A model generated the notes under the pieces. The model did no database searches and had not been told where the DNA came from. It saw only the letters and a program-made list of their open reading frames with translations. DNA of 8,303 nt from Clostridia bacterium (lineage in GTDB: Bacteria > Bacillota > Clostridia > Christensenellales > Borkfalkiaceae), in contig JAGCMG010000084.1 of NCBI GenBank assembly GCA_017646555.1, positions 1 through 8,303 on the forward strand, in the 5' to 3' direction. The position numbers and the translations under genes are program-made. Of this stretch, positions 1 to 6,404 are shown piece after piece (positions within the stretch are counted from its first letter, which is position 1; each line of letters starts with the position of its first letter).

Positions 1-10
1 ATCGCTTTTA

Positions 11-39
11 GCATAATTTTTTCGCCGATAAAATATAAT
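11..39 (+). promoter_or_regulatory. Possible promoter upstream of the SPOCS-LysM gene
   Basis: A TATAAT hexamer at 34-39 lies 31 bases before the start codon at 71, but no good TTGACA-like box is present 16-18 bases upstream of it. The sequence GCATAATTT at 11-19 and GATAAAATA at 27-35 loosely resemble elements of sporulation sigma-E/K promoters. Given a spore-associated domain downstream, a sporulation sigma factor is possible, but this is speculative. Transcription could also enter from beyond the left edge of the window. Confidence 0.3.
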
Positions 40-70
40 AGCGTGTAATGAATTTTTAGTAGGTGGGAAT

Positions 71-1591
71 ATGGCAATTAGCAAAATGAAAGAAAATTTA
101 AACCTTTATAATGCAACCGTTACGCTGTCCGACACTTTAAAAGTTGAGTGTTCGTGCGAATTTCAAACTTCGCTATCAGAAATATTATCGGTAAATTCTA
201 CCGCGATATTATTATCTGATGAAATTAAAAACGGCGTTTATAAATGCGTTGGTAAAATTATTTATACCGTATGTTATAAAGATGCTGAAAACAATTTACA
301 AAAGCGTGAATGCGCGTGCGAATTTACGGGCAAAATTTTAAATGACGAACTTCACGATGGCAATTTAGCCAAAACGCGTTTGGAAATTTTAAGAACCGAA
401 GTTTGCGAAAACGGCAATAAATACTCTTTAACTTCAACCGTTTTCGTTTCAAGCGAAATTTACGCTCAAGAAACTAAAACCTATATTTTAGGTGGCGAAA
501 ATATGTTGGTTAAAAAAGAACCAGCCGAATTTACTTATTCTTTAGGCGTTAAAAATTGCACGCTTCCGATTATGGAAGAATTTGAAATCAACTACCCCGT
601 TAGCGAAGTTCTTTTCCATAAGGAAGAATTAATCGTTACCGGCGTTCAATGTGGATTAGGCAATCTTATTATCGACGGTGACTTACTCTTTTCTATTTTT
701 CTATTGCAAAATGGCAAAAGTAATGATATAGTTAAAGAAACTAAGATTATTCCCGTTAGACTTGAAACGGAATACGATTCGGCTGACCCGACCTCTTTAG
801 CAAAAGCAACTTGCTATATTAAAGACGCGCATTTGGCCGTTACTTCTTACGAGGACAGTTTTAAAAGTGTAATTAAAGCCGATTTGACGGCGCGTATAGT
901 TTGTGAAGCCTTTAAGACGAACGAAACGGAAATCGTCGTTGACGCGTTTTCTAAAACGGATGACTTCACGCTTGAAAAAACCGAAATCAAAATGCGTGCG
1001 CCAGCAGGTAGATATTCTACCGACGCTAAATTTTGCGAAAGGGTATTTACGCCAGAAACCGTTGAAGTCGGCGCTAAAATTTTAGCAGTTAACGCTGATT
1101 GCGTTAAAATCGTTACGCAAAATTTATTAGACGGCGTTTTAACGCTTGAACTCGTAGTTAGAGCCACTGCTTTTATCAAAAATACCGACGGTGCAATTTA
1201 TTCTTCAAAATACGAATTCCCCGTTACGATTAAAGAACAAGTAAATATAAACGACGATAATATTTTTATGGATTTAACTGCCACCGTTAGCGAAATTTAT
1301 TTAAGGCTTATCACCTTAAATGAAGCCGACGCGTACGGCACGATTAAAATCTCTGCCGAATTTGATACTAAAAAATCGGTTTTGGTCGCATTTGACACTA
1401 CCGTTATCGGCGAAAAGAAACCAAATGATAGTGCTTATTCCGTATTCCTTGCCCTTAAAGGCGAAGACCTTTGGGATTTATCAAAGCGATTAAACCTTTC
1501 GCCAAGCGAAGTTGAAACGCAAAATCCTGACCTTACTTTCCCGTTAAACGGCGACGAACAAATTATAATCTTTAGAAGGAGAACTAAATAA
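71..1591 (+). CDS. SPOCS (DUF3794) and LysM domain protein
   Basis: The 506-residue protein is built mainly of repeated beta-rich segments of the SPOCS/DUF3794 type, a domain found in clostridial spore-coat and envelope proteins. Recognisable units lie at roughly residues 25-125, 180-270 and 330-420. The last 50 residues (about 456-502) form a LysM module with the usual pattern: a Y-x-V strand, KGEDLWDLSKRL, an N-P-D turn and a final hydrophobic strand. LysM modules bind peptidoglycan or chitin-like glycans, so the protein probably associates with the cell wall or spore cortex. No signal peptide is visible, which fits proteins deposited on the forespore from the mother cell. The start at 71 is supported by AGGTGG at 61-66. 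Its stop is 4 bases before ispE, so the two are likely co-transcribed. The domain call is confident; a spore role is inferred from the family, and some relatives occur in non-sporulating lineages. Confidence 0.88.
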   Translation: MAISKMKENLNLYNATVTLSDTLKVECSCEFQTSLSEILSVNSTAILLSDEIKNGVYKCVGKIIYTVCYKDAENNLQKRECACEFTGKILNDELHDGNLAKTRLEILRTEVCENGNKYSLTSTVFVSSEIYAQETKTYILGGENMLVKKEPAEFTYSLGVKNCTLPIMEEFEINYPVSEVLFHKEELIVTGVQCGLGNLIIDGDLLFSIFLLQNGKSNDIVKETKIIPVRLETEYDSADPTSLAKATCYIKDAHLAVTSYEDSFKSVIKADLTARIVCEAFKTNETEIVVDAFSKTDDFTLEKTEIKMRAPAGRYSTDAKFCERVFTPETVEVGAKILAVNADCVKIVTQNLLDGVLTLELVVRATAFIKNTDGAIYSSKYEFPVTIKEQVNINDDNIFMDLTATVSEIYLRLITLNEADAYGTIKISAEFDTKKSVLVAFDTTVIGEKKPNDSAYSVFLALKGEDLWDLSKRLNLSPSEVETQNPDLTFPLNGDEQIIIFRRRTK

Positions 1592-1595
1592 TTCC

Positions 1596-2513
1596 GTGAA
1601 AAAAGTTAAACAAAAGATACCGGCAAAAATTAATTTGACGCTTGACGTCGTAGGCGCTAACGACAAATACCACGAAATTTTATCACTCGTCGCATCTATC
1701 GACCTTTGCGATACGGTAACGCTAATTAAGAGAAAAGACGATATCGTCACTCTTAAAGAAAAAGGCATTTTAGCAAATTGCCCCGTCACCGAAAACAACG
1801 CTTATAAGGGCGCAAAACTTTTTATGCAAACTTTTCACACCAGTGGCGTTGATATTATTATCGACAAAAAAATACCCGTTTCGGGTGGTTTAGGTGGTTC
1901 AAGCGCAGACGCCGCAGCCGTTTTATTAGGCATGAATAAACTCTACCATTTAGGTGGTGCTCTAAAACCACTTGCCGATAGACTGGGAAGCGACACCGGC
2001 TATATGCTATCGGGTGGTTACGCCGTAATTAGTGGGCGTGGCGACGCCGTTAAAAAACTTGATTTTGATAAGACTTTATACCTTATTCTCTTTGCTGAAA
2101 ACACGGGCATTACTGCGCGTGAGTGCTATGAAGAATTCGATAAAATGCAACGAATACTTCCACCGTCTACCGAAACGGCAGTACAAATTTTATCTTCAAA
2201 CAGCGCAAACTATTTAGAAGAATTTGCGTCGGTTGCTAAAAACGACTTATACGCGCCTGCTAAAAACAAATTGCCCGTTTTACAAGATAATATTTCAGCG
2301 TTAAACGATAGTGGGGCTTTGCTTTCGCTTATGACGGGGTCTGGCTCAACGACTTACGGCGTTTACAAAAATAAACGCGAACGCGACGACGCTTTTAAGA
2401 CTTTGCAAAAGCGTTTTCCAAATAAGCAAATTATCAAGGCGAAAACTATGCCGAATAAATCGTTATTTGAAAAAACTTTTTATAAATACTTTCAAAAAAC
2501 GCCTATCGAATAA
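1596..2513 (+). CDS. ispE: 4-diphosphocytidyl-2-C-methyl-D-erythritol kinase
   Basis: IspE is a GHMP-family kinase that phosphorylates the 2-hydroxyl of CDP-methylerythritol with ATP, in the MEP route to isopentenyl diphosphate; it is cytoplasmic. The N-terminal PAKINLTLDVVG motif is at residues 9-20, with the conserved Lys at 11. The glycine-rich ATP loop PVSGGLGGSSADAAAVL is at 94-110, and the C-terminal TGSGST motif is at 247-252. Two otherwise conserved sites differ: the usual D-G-Y-H reads D-K-Y-H near residue 23, and the segment with the catalytic Asp (usually G-A-D-V-P-F) reads G-S-D-T-G-Y at 131-136, keeping Asp133. Length (305) is slightly above the usual 280-300. Translation starts at GTG 1596, 4 bases after the previous stop. 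AAGGAG at 1576-1581 lies inside the upstream gene, 14 bases from the GTG, so coupling to upstream translation is likely. A terminator follows directly. Confidence 0.93.
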   Translation: MKKVKQKIPAKINLTLDVVGANDKYHEILSLVASIDLCDTVTLIKRKDDIVTLKEKGILANCPVTENNAYKGAKLFMQTFHTSGVDIIIDKKIPVSGGLGGSSADAAAVLLGMNKLYHLGGALKPLADRLGSDTGYMLSGGYAVISGRGDAVKKLDFDKTLYLILFAENTGITARECYEEFDKMQRILPPSTETAVQILSSNSANYLEEFASVAKNDLYAPAKNKLPVLQDNISALNDSGALLSLMTGSGSTTYGVYKNKRERDDAFKTLQKRFPNKQIIKAKTMPNKSLFEKTFYKYFQKTPIE

Positions 2514-2519
2514 TAAATT

Positions 2520-2544
2520 AAGCGACCTAATCGGTCGCTTTTTT
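2520..2544 (+). terminator. Intrinsic terminator after ispE
   Basis: A perfect 8-bp stem, AAGCGACC (2520-2527) with GGTCGCTT (2533-2540), closes a TAATC loop and runs into a six-T tract at 2539-2544. It begins 6 bases after the ispE stop and separates this operon from the next promoter. The A tract on the left arm is short, so it probably works mainly for plus-strand transcription. Confidence 0.9.
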
Positions 2545-2552
2545 GTTAACGC

Positions 2553-2581
2553 TTGACATTACTTTATAATTTATATATAAT
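2553..2581 (+). promoter_or_regulatory. Consensus sigma-A promoter of the trigger-factor-like operon
   Basis: TTGACA at 2553-2558 and TATAAT at 2576-2581 both match the sigma-A consensus exactly, with the ideal 17-base spacer. The expected transcription start near 2588 leaves a leader of about 33 bases containing AAGGAG (2609-2614), which is 6 bases from the ATG at 2621. The perfect boxes predict strong constitutive expression. Confidence 0.9.
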
Positions 2582-2620
2582 ACTAATTACAAACTAATAT
2601 AATTATATAAGGAGCAATTT

Positions 2621-3544
2621 ATGGCGTTCATTAAAAATTTACAATACAAAGATTTAACCTTTAAACTTCCACCGTATAAAAAAGTTACCGACGAAGAAGT
2701 TGAAGCCGAACTTGAAAGATTTAGATTATCTCAATCGGAAGAAGTTGAAATCACCGACCCTAACTACGAACTTAAAAACGGCGATATCGCTAACATTTAT
2801 TTTTGTGGCTATCTAAACGGCGAAAAATTTGAAGGTGGCGAAGCCGATAATTACGATTTAACCATCGGCGCGCATCAATTTATCGAAGGTTTTGAAGAAA
2901 AAATGCTTGGTATGAAAATCGGCGAAACCAAAGACCTTGACCTTGCTTTCCCTGAAAACTATGTTGAACATCTTGCAGGCAAGCCTGTTACTTTTAAGGT
3001 TACCGTTCATAAGATTAAAACTAAAAAAGAAGTTGAACTTTCCGACGAATTAGTTAAAAAAGCAACCAAAATGCAATCAATTGAAGAATTTAAGGCAGGC
3101 TATCGCGCATACGCAAGCGAAAAGTACGCACAAGAATATGTTTCGCTTAAAAATGAAGCCATTTTAAACGGTCTTTTACAAAACGCTGAGGTTGAAGTTA
3201 CTAAAGATATGGTTGACGCGCAAATTAACACTATGTTCAGCCAACTTGAAAAAGACCTTACACAATACGGTATGACTGTTGACCAATACTTTGAAATGAT
3301 GGGTTCAACAAAGGAAATTGAGGCTGAAGGGCTTCGCGAAAAGGCAAAGGAAAACATTAAAAAAGTTCTTATCATTGAACGCGTTATGGAACTTGAAAAT
3401 TTAATCGCTAGCGACGAAGAAGTTGAAGAATTCCTTAAAGGCAATACCTTTGAAAATATTGATAAAGAAGGCGTTAAAACAAGCCTTTCTTACACCAAAA
3501 CCTTACAATTCTTAGACAAAAACAACAAGTGGGTTGCAGAATGA
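2621..3544 (+). CDS. Trigger-factor-like peptidyl-prolyl isomerase lacking the ribosome-binding domain
   Basis: This 307-residue cytoplasmic protein matches trigger factor from its linker onward. Residues 9-45 correspond to the segment joining the N and middle domains (K-x-L-x-F ... VTDEEVEAELERFR). Residues 53-133 form the FKBP-type prolyl isomerase domain, with GEKFEGGEADNYDLTIG, FIEGFEEKMLGMKIGE and an AGKPVTFKVTVHKIK ending. Residues 138-300 form the helical C-terminal chaperone arms. Full trigger factor is about 430 residues; the first 110 or so, including the GFRxGKxP ribosome-docking signature, are absent. The gene is not a visible truncation: a perfect promoter and AAGGAG (2609-2614) precede the ATG, with only intergenic DNA and ispE upstream. 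It may be a ribosome-independent chaperone or isomerase, and a full-length tig may exist elsewhere. Its stop overlaps the next start as ATGA. The family is certain; the role in the cell is inferred. Confidence 0.88.
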   Translation: MAFIKNLQYKDLTFKLPPYKKVTDEEVEAELERFRLSQSEEVEITDPNYELKNGDIANIYFCGYLNGEKFEGGEADNYDLTIGAHQFIEGFEEKMLGMKIGETKDLDLAFPENYVEHLAGKPVTFKVTVHKIKTKKEVELSDELVKKATKMQSIEEFKAGYRAYASEKYAQEYVSLKNEAILNGLLQNAEVEVTKDMVDAQINTMFSQLEKDLTQYGMTVDQYFEMMGSTKEIEAEGLREKAKENIKKVLIIERVMELENLIASDEEVEEFLKGNTFENIDKEGVKTSLSYTKTLQFLDKNNKWVAE

Positions 3545-4032
3545 GCGAAAACGATACTTTAATTTGCGAGGGCAAATTTTCTAAAGCACCTTGGCGATTT
3601 TTGTTTTATACTTTTTTAGCCGTGCTTGTAGTTTTTGCCGTGTCCGTCGTTTTAACCGTCGTTTTTAACGGCCTTATTAAACTTGCGTTTTTGTTTTTTG
3701 CAATATTTTTTGGGCTACTTACACTTTATTTAGCAATTATTTGCACTAAAAAAAGTGGTGAATATAAAAGCACTAAATTAGTGGTTACTGATAATAAAAT
3801 CGCAGGGATTTCAGCAGATGAAGATAAGACGGCGTTTGAGTGTGAACTTTATCGCATTGAAAACGTTACCTTAAATCAATCTTTAATAGGTAGAATATTT
3901 AAGTATGCGTCGCTTACAGTTAAAACGTCTATCGGGGTTTACTTTTTCCCTGCTATAACCAACGGTGAAGAACTTAAAACGCTTTTAATGGATTTAGCCC
4001 TTAAAGCAAAAGATAAATCAGTTATATTTTAA
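3541..4032 (+). CDS. Two-helix membrane protein with bacterial PH-like (bPH_2/DUF304-type) domain
   Basis: The 163-residue protein has a short charged N-terminus and two hydrophobic helices (about residues 19-42 and 46-68). A soluble domain at 78-152 has the pattern of bacterial PH domains: an L-V-V-T-D-N-K-I strand, a central acidic loop, R-I-E-N-V, then L-T-V-K-T-S and a closing helix E-E-L-K-T-L-L-M-D-L. Such domains usually sit on the inner face of the membrane, but the specific function is unknown. I chose ATG 3541 over an in-frame GTG at 3529 because it overlaps the preceding TGA as ATGA, a typical translational-coupling arrangement; only weak purine-rich sequence (GTGGG, 3529-3533) precedes it. 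Overlap with the trigger-factor-like gene means the two are made together. A bidirectional terminator lies 35 bases downstream. Confidence 0.75.
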   Translation: MSENDTLICEGKFSKAPWRFLFYTFLAVLVVFAVSVVLTVVFNGLIKLAFLFFAIFFGLLTLYLAIICTKKSGEYKSTKLVVTDNKIAGISADEDKTAFECELYRIENVTLNQSLIGRIFKYASLTVKTSIGVYFFPAITNGEELKTLLMDLALKAKDKSVIF

Positions 4033-4066
4033 TATTTTGGCACGATTTCACGATACCGTTATACGC

Positions 4067-4093
4067 AAAAAGCACCCAATCGGGTGCTTTTTT
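4067..4093. terminator. Bidirectional intrinsic terminator at a convergent junction
   Basis: AGCACCC (4071-4077) pairs with GGGTGCT (4082-4088) around an AATC loop. The stem is flanked by four As on the left (4067-4070) and a T run on the right (4088-4093). This gives a U tract in both directions, so it can end the plus-strand operon and the convergent transporter gene. The same stem recurs at 7379-7404 and 8163-8190. Confidence 0.9.
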
Positions 4094-4105
4094 GATTTTT
4101 ATGTA

Positions 4106-4993
4106 TTAAAGTAAGTTTATTATCAATAAGCCGATAAACGCTATGACGATACCTAAAATTGCTTTTACGGTTAACTTTTCCTTAAACAAGGTTGCCGACA
4201 TTACGGTTGATAAAATTAACGCGCCACCGTTATTTAACGGATATAATAAGATAGCGCTTAAATAGCCTGCCGACAAGGTTTTAAAGTATGAGTTTGCGAA
4301 TAAGCAAATCGCCATAACTAATATAAACCAAAACATTTTTTTGATATCGGATTTTGACGCGCCGTTTTCCTTTTTATAAGTGAAAGCAAACGCTATAATT
4401 AAAACTATTCCTGCAAAAACGTAAGTATATAAATTGAAAACTGCTGGCGAGCCGTTTGGCAACGTTTTCATAAAGACTTTTTGCGAAAAGTCAGCAACGC
4501 CGTTAGCAACGCCACAAACGATAAGTAATATAAGCGAAAGAACAGAAACTTTTTCTTTAATAGAGTTATTATGCGAATACATAAATAAAACTGCAACAAA
4601 TAAAACGCCAATACCTATCCATTGTGTAGTTTTGATATCTTCATCAAAGAAGATTTTGCCTGCAATTAACGGAACTAAAACGCCAAGCATAAGGAAGATA
4701 TCAAGTAGCATATAAGCGCTCTTTTTGACTAAAATAAGCCAAGTCACAACGAAAATTGCCATTGATACGCCCGATAACGCCGATATTAAAAGCATTTTTG
4801 CGTTAGGAACGATACTTGATAAATCACCCGTTACCGTAACTAATATAAAGCCGATAATAACGCATAAACCCATTCTTATACTGTTTGCAAAGAGCGCGTC
4901 GTTAAAAGTATTCGTGTAGCCACTTGTCCTTTTTCCGCAATAGCCCTTAGTTACACCTGCTAAAAGCGCGACTAATAAAAATAGATAGCCCAT
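4106..4993 (-). CDS. EamA/DMT-superfamily transporter
   Basis: The 295-residue protein is almost wholly hydrophobic, with about ten transmembrane segments in two five-helix halves, as expected for drug/metabolite transporters of the EamA type. Each half ends in the family's typical pattern: GKIFFDEDIKTTQWIGIGV at about 112-130, and LFKEKLTVKAILGIVIAFIG at about 269-288. A small charged loop at 206-219 precedes the later helices. Length is normal for the family (280-310). The substrate cannot be read from sequence; relatives export metabolites, amino acids or drugs, and nothing nearby narrows this. The ATG complement at 4991-4993 is preceded on the minus strand by AAAGGAAAG (about 4998-5006), and a promoter lies at 5029-5057. 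It converges on the PH-domain gene across the shared terminator. Confidence 0.85.
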   Translation of the reverse strand: MGYLFLLVALLAGVTKGYCGKRTSGYTNTFNDALFANSIRMGLCVIIGFILVTVTGDLSSIVPNAKMLLISALSGVSMAIFVVTWLILVKKSAYMLLDIFLMLGVLVPLIAGKIFFDEDIKTTQWIGIGVLFVAVLFMYSHNNSIKEKVSVLSLILLIVCGVANGVADFSQKVFMKTLPNGSPAVFNLYTYVFAGIVLIIAFAFTYKKENGASKSDIKKMFWFILVMAICLFANSYFKTLSAGYLSAILLYPLNNGGALILSTVMSATLFKEKLTVKAILGIVIAFIGLLIINLL

Positions 4994-5028
4994 AACTTTC
5001 CTTTTAATTAAAATTTTTAATCGCTATG

Positions 5029-5057
5029 ATTATAACACTTTAATATTACTATTGCAA
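5029..5057 (-). promoter_or_regulatory. Promoter of the EamA transporter gene
   Basis: On the minus strand, TATAAT (5034 to 5029) is preceded by TTGCAA (5057 to 5052) with a 17-base spacer. The -10 box is perfect and the -35 box matches four of six positions. Transcription would start near 5022 and give a leader of about 30 bases before the ATG at 4993, with a ribosome binding site in it. Confidence 0.7.
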
Positions 5058-5101
5058 TAAAATGACTATATTTGTGGTTTATCTTTTTTATGTTTACAAA
5101 T

Positions 5102-5280
5102 TCAGCGCCCTTGCAAATACTTGGCATAACGATTATTTTCCTTATTGTTATCGAATAAAATGAGTCGAATGTATGTAGTGAACTGGTCAGCAGATTTAAC
5201 GATATCACTCGTTACAGCTCATTTTCTTCGCTTTCACCAATAACTAATTCCCCCTTTTCCCAACTTCGTTTCTTTCCCAT
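5102..5280 (-). pseudogene. Small minus-strand gene, apparently broken by a frameshift
   Basis: An ATG at 5280-5278 is preceded by a strong ribosome binding site, AAGGAG (minus strand, about 5290-5285), and opens a 22-codon frame beginning MGKKRSWEKGELVIG and ending at TAA 5214-5212. Reading then continues sensibly one base out of register, from about 5218 to TGA 5104-5102. That stretch of some 38 codons contains SADQFTTYIRLILFDNN and ends NRYAKYLQGR. Together they would form a soluble, charged protein of about 60 residues. The slip must fall in the few bases between the -1-frame stop at 5221-5219 and the zero-frame stop at 5214-5212. No classic slippery heptamer is there, so a one-base deletion is more likely than programmed frameshifting. 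I do not recognise the family. Alternatives are a real 22-residue peptide, or a sequencing or assembly error in an intact gene. Confidence 0.5.
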
Positions 5281-5345
5281 AGCACTCCTTGTGAAAAATT
5301 CTTTTCGACCATAAATTATTTAACAACATTTCCTATCGTGCTGTG

Positions 5346-5374
5346 ATTATAGAATAAATATTCTTATGATACTT
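5346..5374 (-). promoter_or_regulatory. Candidate promoter of the small broken gene
   Basis: On the minus strand a perfect TATAAT lies at 5351 to 5346, about 65 bases upstream of the small gene's ATG. The hexamer 17 bases further upstream (AAGTAT) is a poor -35 box, and a better TTGTCA lies too far away (22 bases). Any -35 contact here would overlap the -35 box of the divergent patatin promoter. Confidence 0.4.
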
Positions 5375-5401
5375 GACAAAAATGAACGTTTCTTGTATAA
5401 T
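5373..5401 (+). promoter_or_regulatory. Consensus sigma-A promoter of the patatin gene
   Basis: TTGACA (5373-5378) and TATAAT (5396-5401) both match consensus, with a 17-base spacer. Transcription would start near 5408, leaving a leader of about 36 bases. The leader holds GGAG at 5433-5436, 7 bases before the ATG at 5444. I see no obvious operator palindrome in this promoter. Confidence 0.88.
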
Positions 5402-5443
5402 TATGTCGTAATAAGAGGACCCTTTCTTATGTGGAGATGAATA

Positions 5444-6361
5444 ATGAAAATCGGAGTGGTATTATGTGGCGGATTTGCAAAAGGAGCGTATCAAGCCGGA
5501 TTTTTAAAAGCCTTACAAGAAAAAATTAAAAGAGAAAATATCGTTGCCGTTTCTGGCGCTTCTATTGGTGTAATCAATGCTTATGCCTTTGCCGCCAATA
5601 AACTTGATGATTTGGAAAAATTGTGGAAAGAGATACACTTTGATTCAATGGTTGATTTAACTCTTCAAGTGTGGTTTAAAAAATATTTTAAAAAAATATT
5701 AGCAAAAATAATCAAAGAAGACGACGTTTTAGACGTTCCATTATACGCACCAATAGTATATCTGCCTTTCATAAATTACGACTACGGAAAATTAACCGGC
5801 GAATACACCACAAGCTGGAGGAATTTTATTTTAGGAACAATGTCTTTCCCTATTTTTTCAGGGGGAATACATTTCTTTCGCGGTCAGATTTCCTTTGACG
5901 GCGGAGCAATCGACAACGTTCCAATTTTGCCGATTTTAAAAAATGAAAAGCCCGATGTAATCATCGCGGCACATTTCAATTCAAGGTTTAAACCACGCAA
6001 ATATTTACTTGAAGACGATACTCTTGTATTAGACTATGATATTACTATTACCGATAATATTTCAAGAACTTTGCATAGAACTTTTGATTTTACAAAAGAG
6101 GGCATAACGGATATGTTTCAATTCGGTTATGAATACGGATTGAATCTTTGCGAAGAAATATTCGGCGATTTGCAAAACATAGAAACAATAAAAGAAAAAG
6201 CACAGAAAAGAAAACAGGATGAAAAAGAAAAACGTGAAAGCGGAGCTTTTTGGGACGAAACAATAAACATGGTTAATAAAATCGCTCATCCATTTTTCAA
6301 ACATGATGGTAAAAATATAAAAACGTTAACTAAAAAAATTAAGCGAAGAAATAAGTTTTAA
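5444..6361 (+). CDS. Patatin-like phospholipase
   Basis: The 305-residue protein is a patatin-fold lipid acyl hydrolase using a Ser-Asp dyad. The oxyanion-hole loop CGGFAKGAYQ starts at residue 8, and the nucleophile elbow GASIG is at 38-42 with Ser40. The catalytic Asp is in SFDGGAIDN at 150-158 (Asp152; D-G-G form of the D-G-A/G motif). Such enzymes hydrolyse phospholipids or other acyl esters, usually at membranes. Residues 1-205 or so are the catalytic domain. The tail from about 245 is rich in Lys, Arg and Glu (EKAQKRKQDEKEKRE at about 251-265, ending KKIKRRNKF), which could favour binding to acidic membranes. No signal peptide is present. GGA makes up about half of its glycine codons, against almost none in the left-half genes, which hints at separate acquisition. 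It has its own promoter and leads an apparent set with the next two genes. Substrate is unknown. Confidence 0.9.
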   Translation: MKIGVVLCGGFAKGAYQAGFLKALQEKIKRENIVAVSGASIGVINAYAFAANKLDDLEKLWKEIHFDSMVDLTLQVWFKKYFKKILAKIIKEDDVLDVPLYAPIVYLPFINYDYGKLTGEYTTSWRNFILGTMSFPIFSGGIHFFRGQISFDGGAIDNVPILPILKNEKPDVIIAAHFNSRFKPRKYLLEDDTLVLDYDITITDNISRTLHRTFDFTKEGITDMFQFGYEYGLNLCEEIFGDLQNIETIKEKAQKRKQDEKEKRESGAFWDETINMVNKIAHPFFKHDGKNIKTLTKKIKRRNKF

Positions 6362-6404
6362 CATACTTTTGTTGATTTTTAGACGTTTATTTTAAACCGT
6401 ATCA

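Larger units (their letters stand above)
4994..5443. other. 450-base region without an intact gene of normal size
   Basis: Between the transporter and the patatin gene there is no complete ORF of convincing size. The region holds, in order, the transporter's leader and promoter (4994-5057), the remnant or frameshifted small minus-strand gene (5102-5280), its candidate promoter, and the plus-strand patatin promoter (5373-5401). A 63-codon minus-strand frame at 5017-5208 overlaps the transporter promoter and has no ribosome binding site, so I do not call it. Confidence 0.7.

Noticed and set aside
847..1179. Minus-strand frame of 110 codons
   Set aside because: Antisense to the SPOCS-LysM gene, low-complexity Ser/Thr/Val composition, no ribosome binding site.
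2520..2620. Riboswitch or structured leader upstream of the trigger-factor-like gene
   Set aside because: The only strong hairpin is the ispE terminator, upstream of the promoter; the predicted leader is about 33 bases, too short for a riboswitch.
3100..3444. Minus-strand frame of 114 codons
   Set aside because: Antisense to the trigger-factor-like gene; Ser/Phe-rich shadow with no start signal.
4434..4919. Plus-strand frames of 93 and 64 codons
   Set aside because: Both are antisense to the transporter coding sequence and have Thr/Ile-rich shadow composition.
5017..5208. Minus-strand frame of 63 codons upstream of the transporter
   Set aside because: GTG start with no ribosome binding site, and it runs through the transporter's promoter. 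The alternative frame at 5102-5218 reads far more like protein.
6062..6304. Minus-strand frame of 80 codons
   Set aside because: Phe/Cys-rich antisense shadow of the Lys-rich patatin tail.
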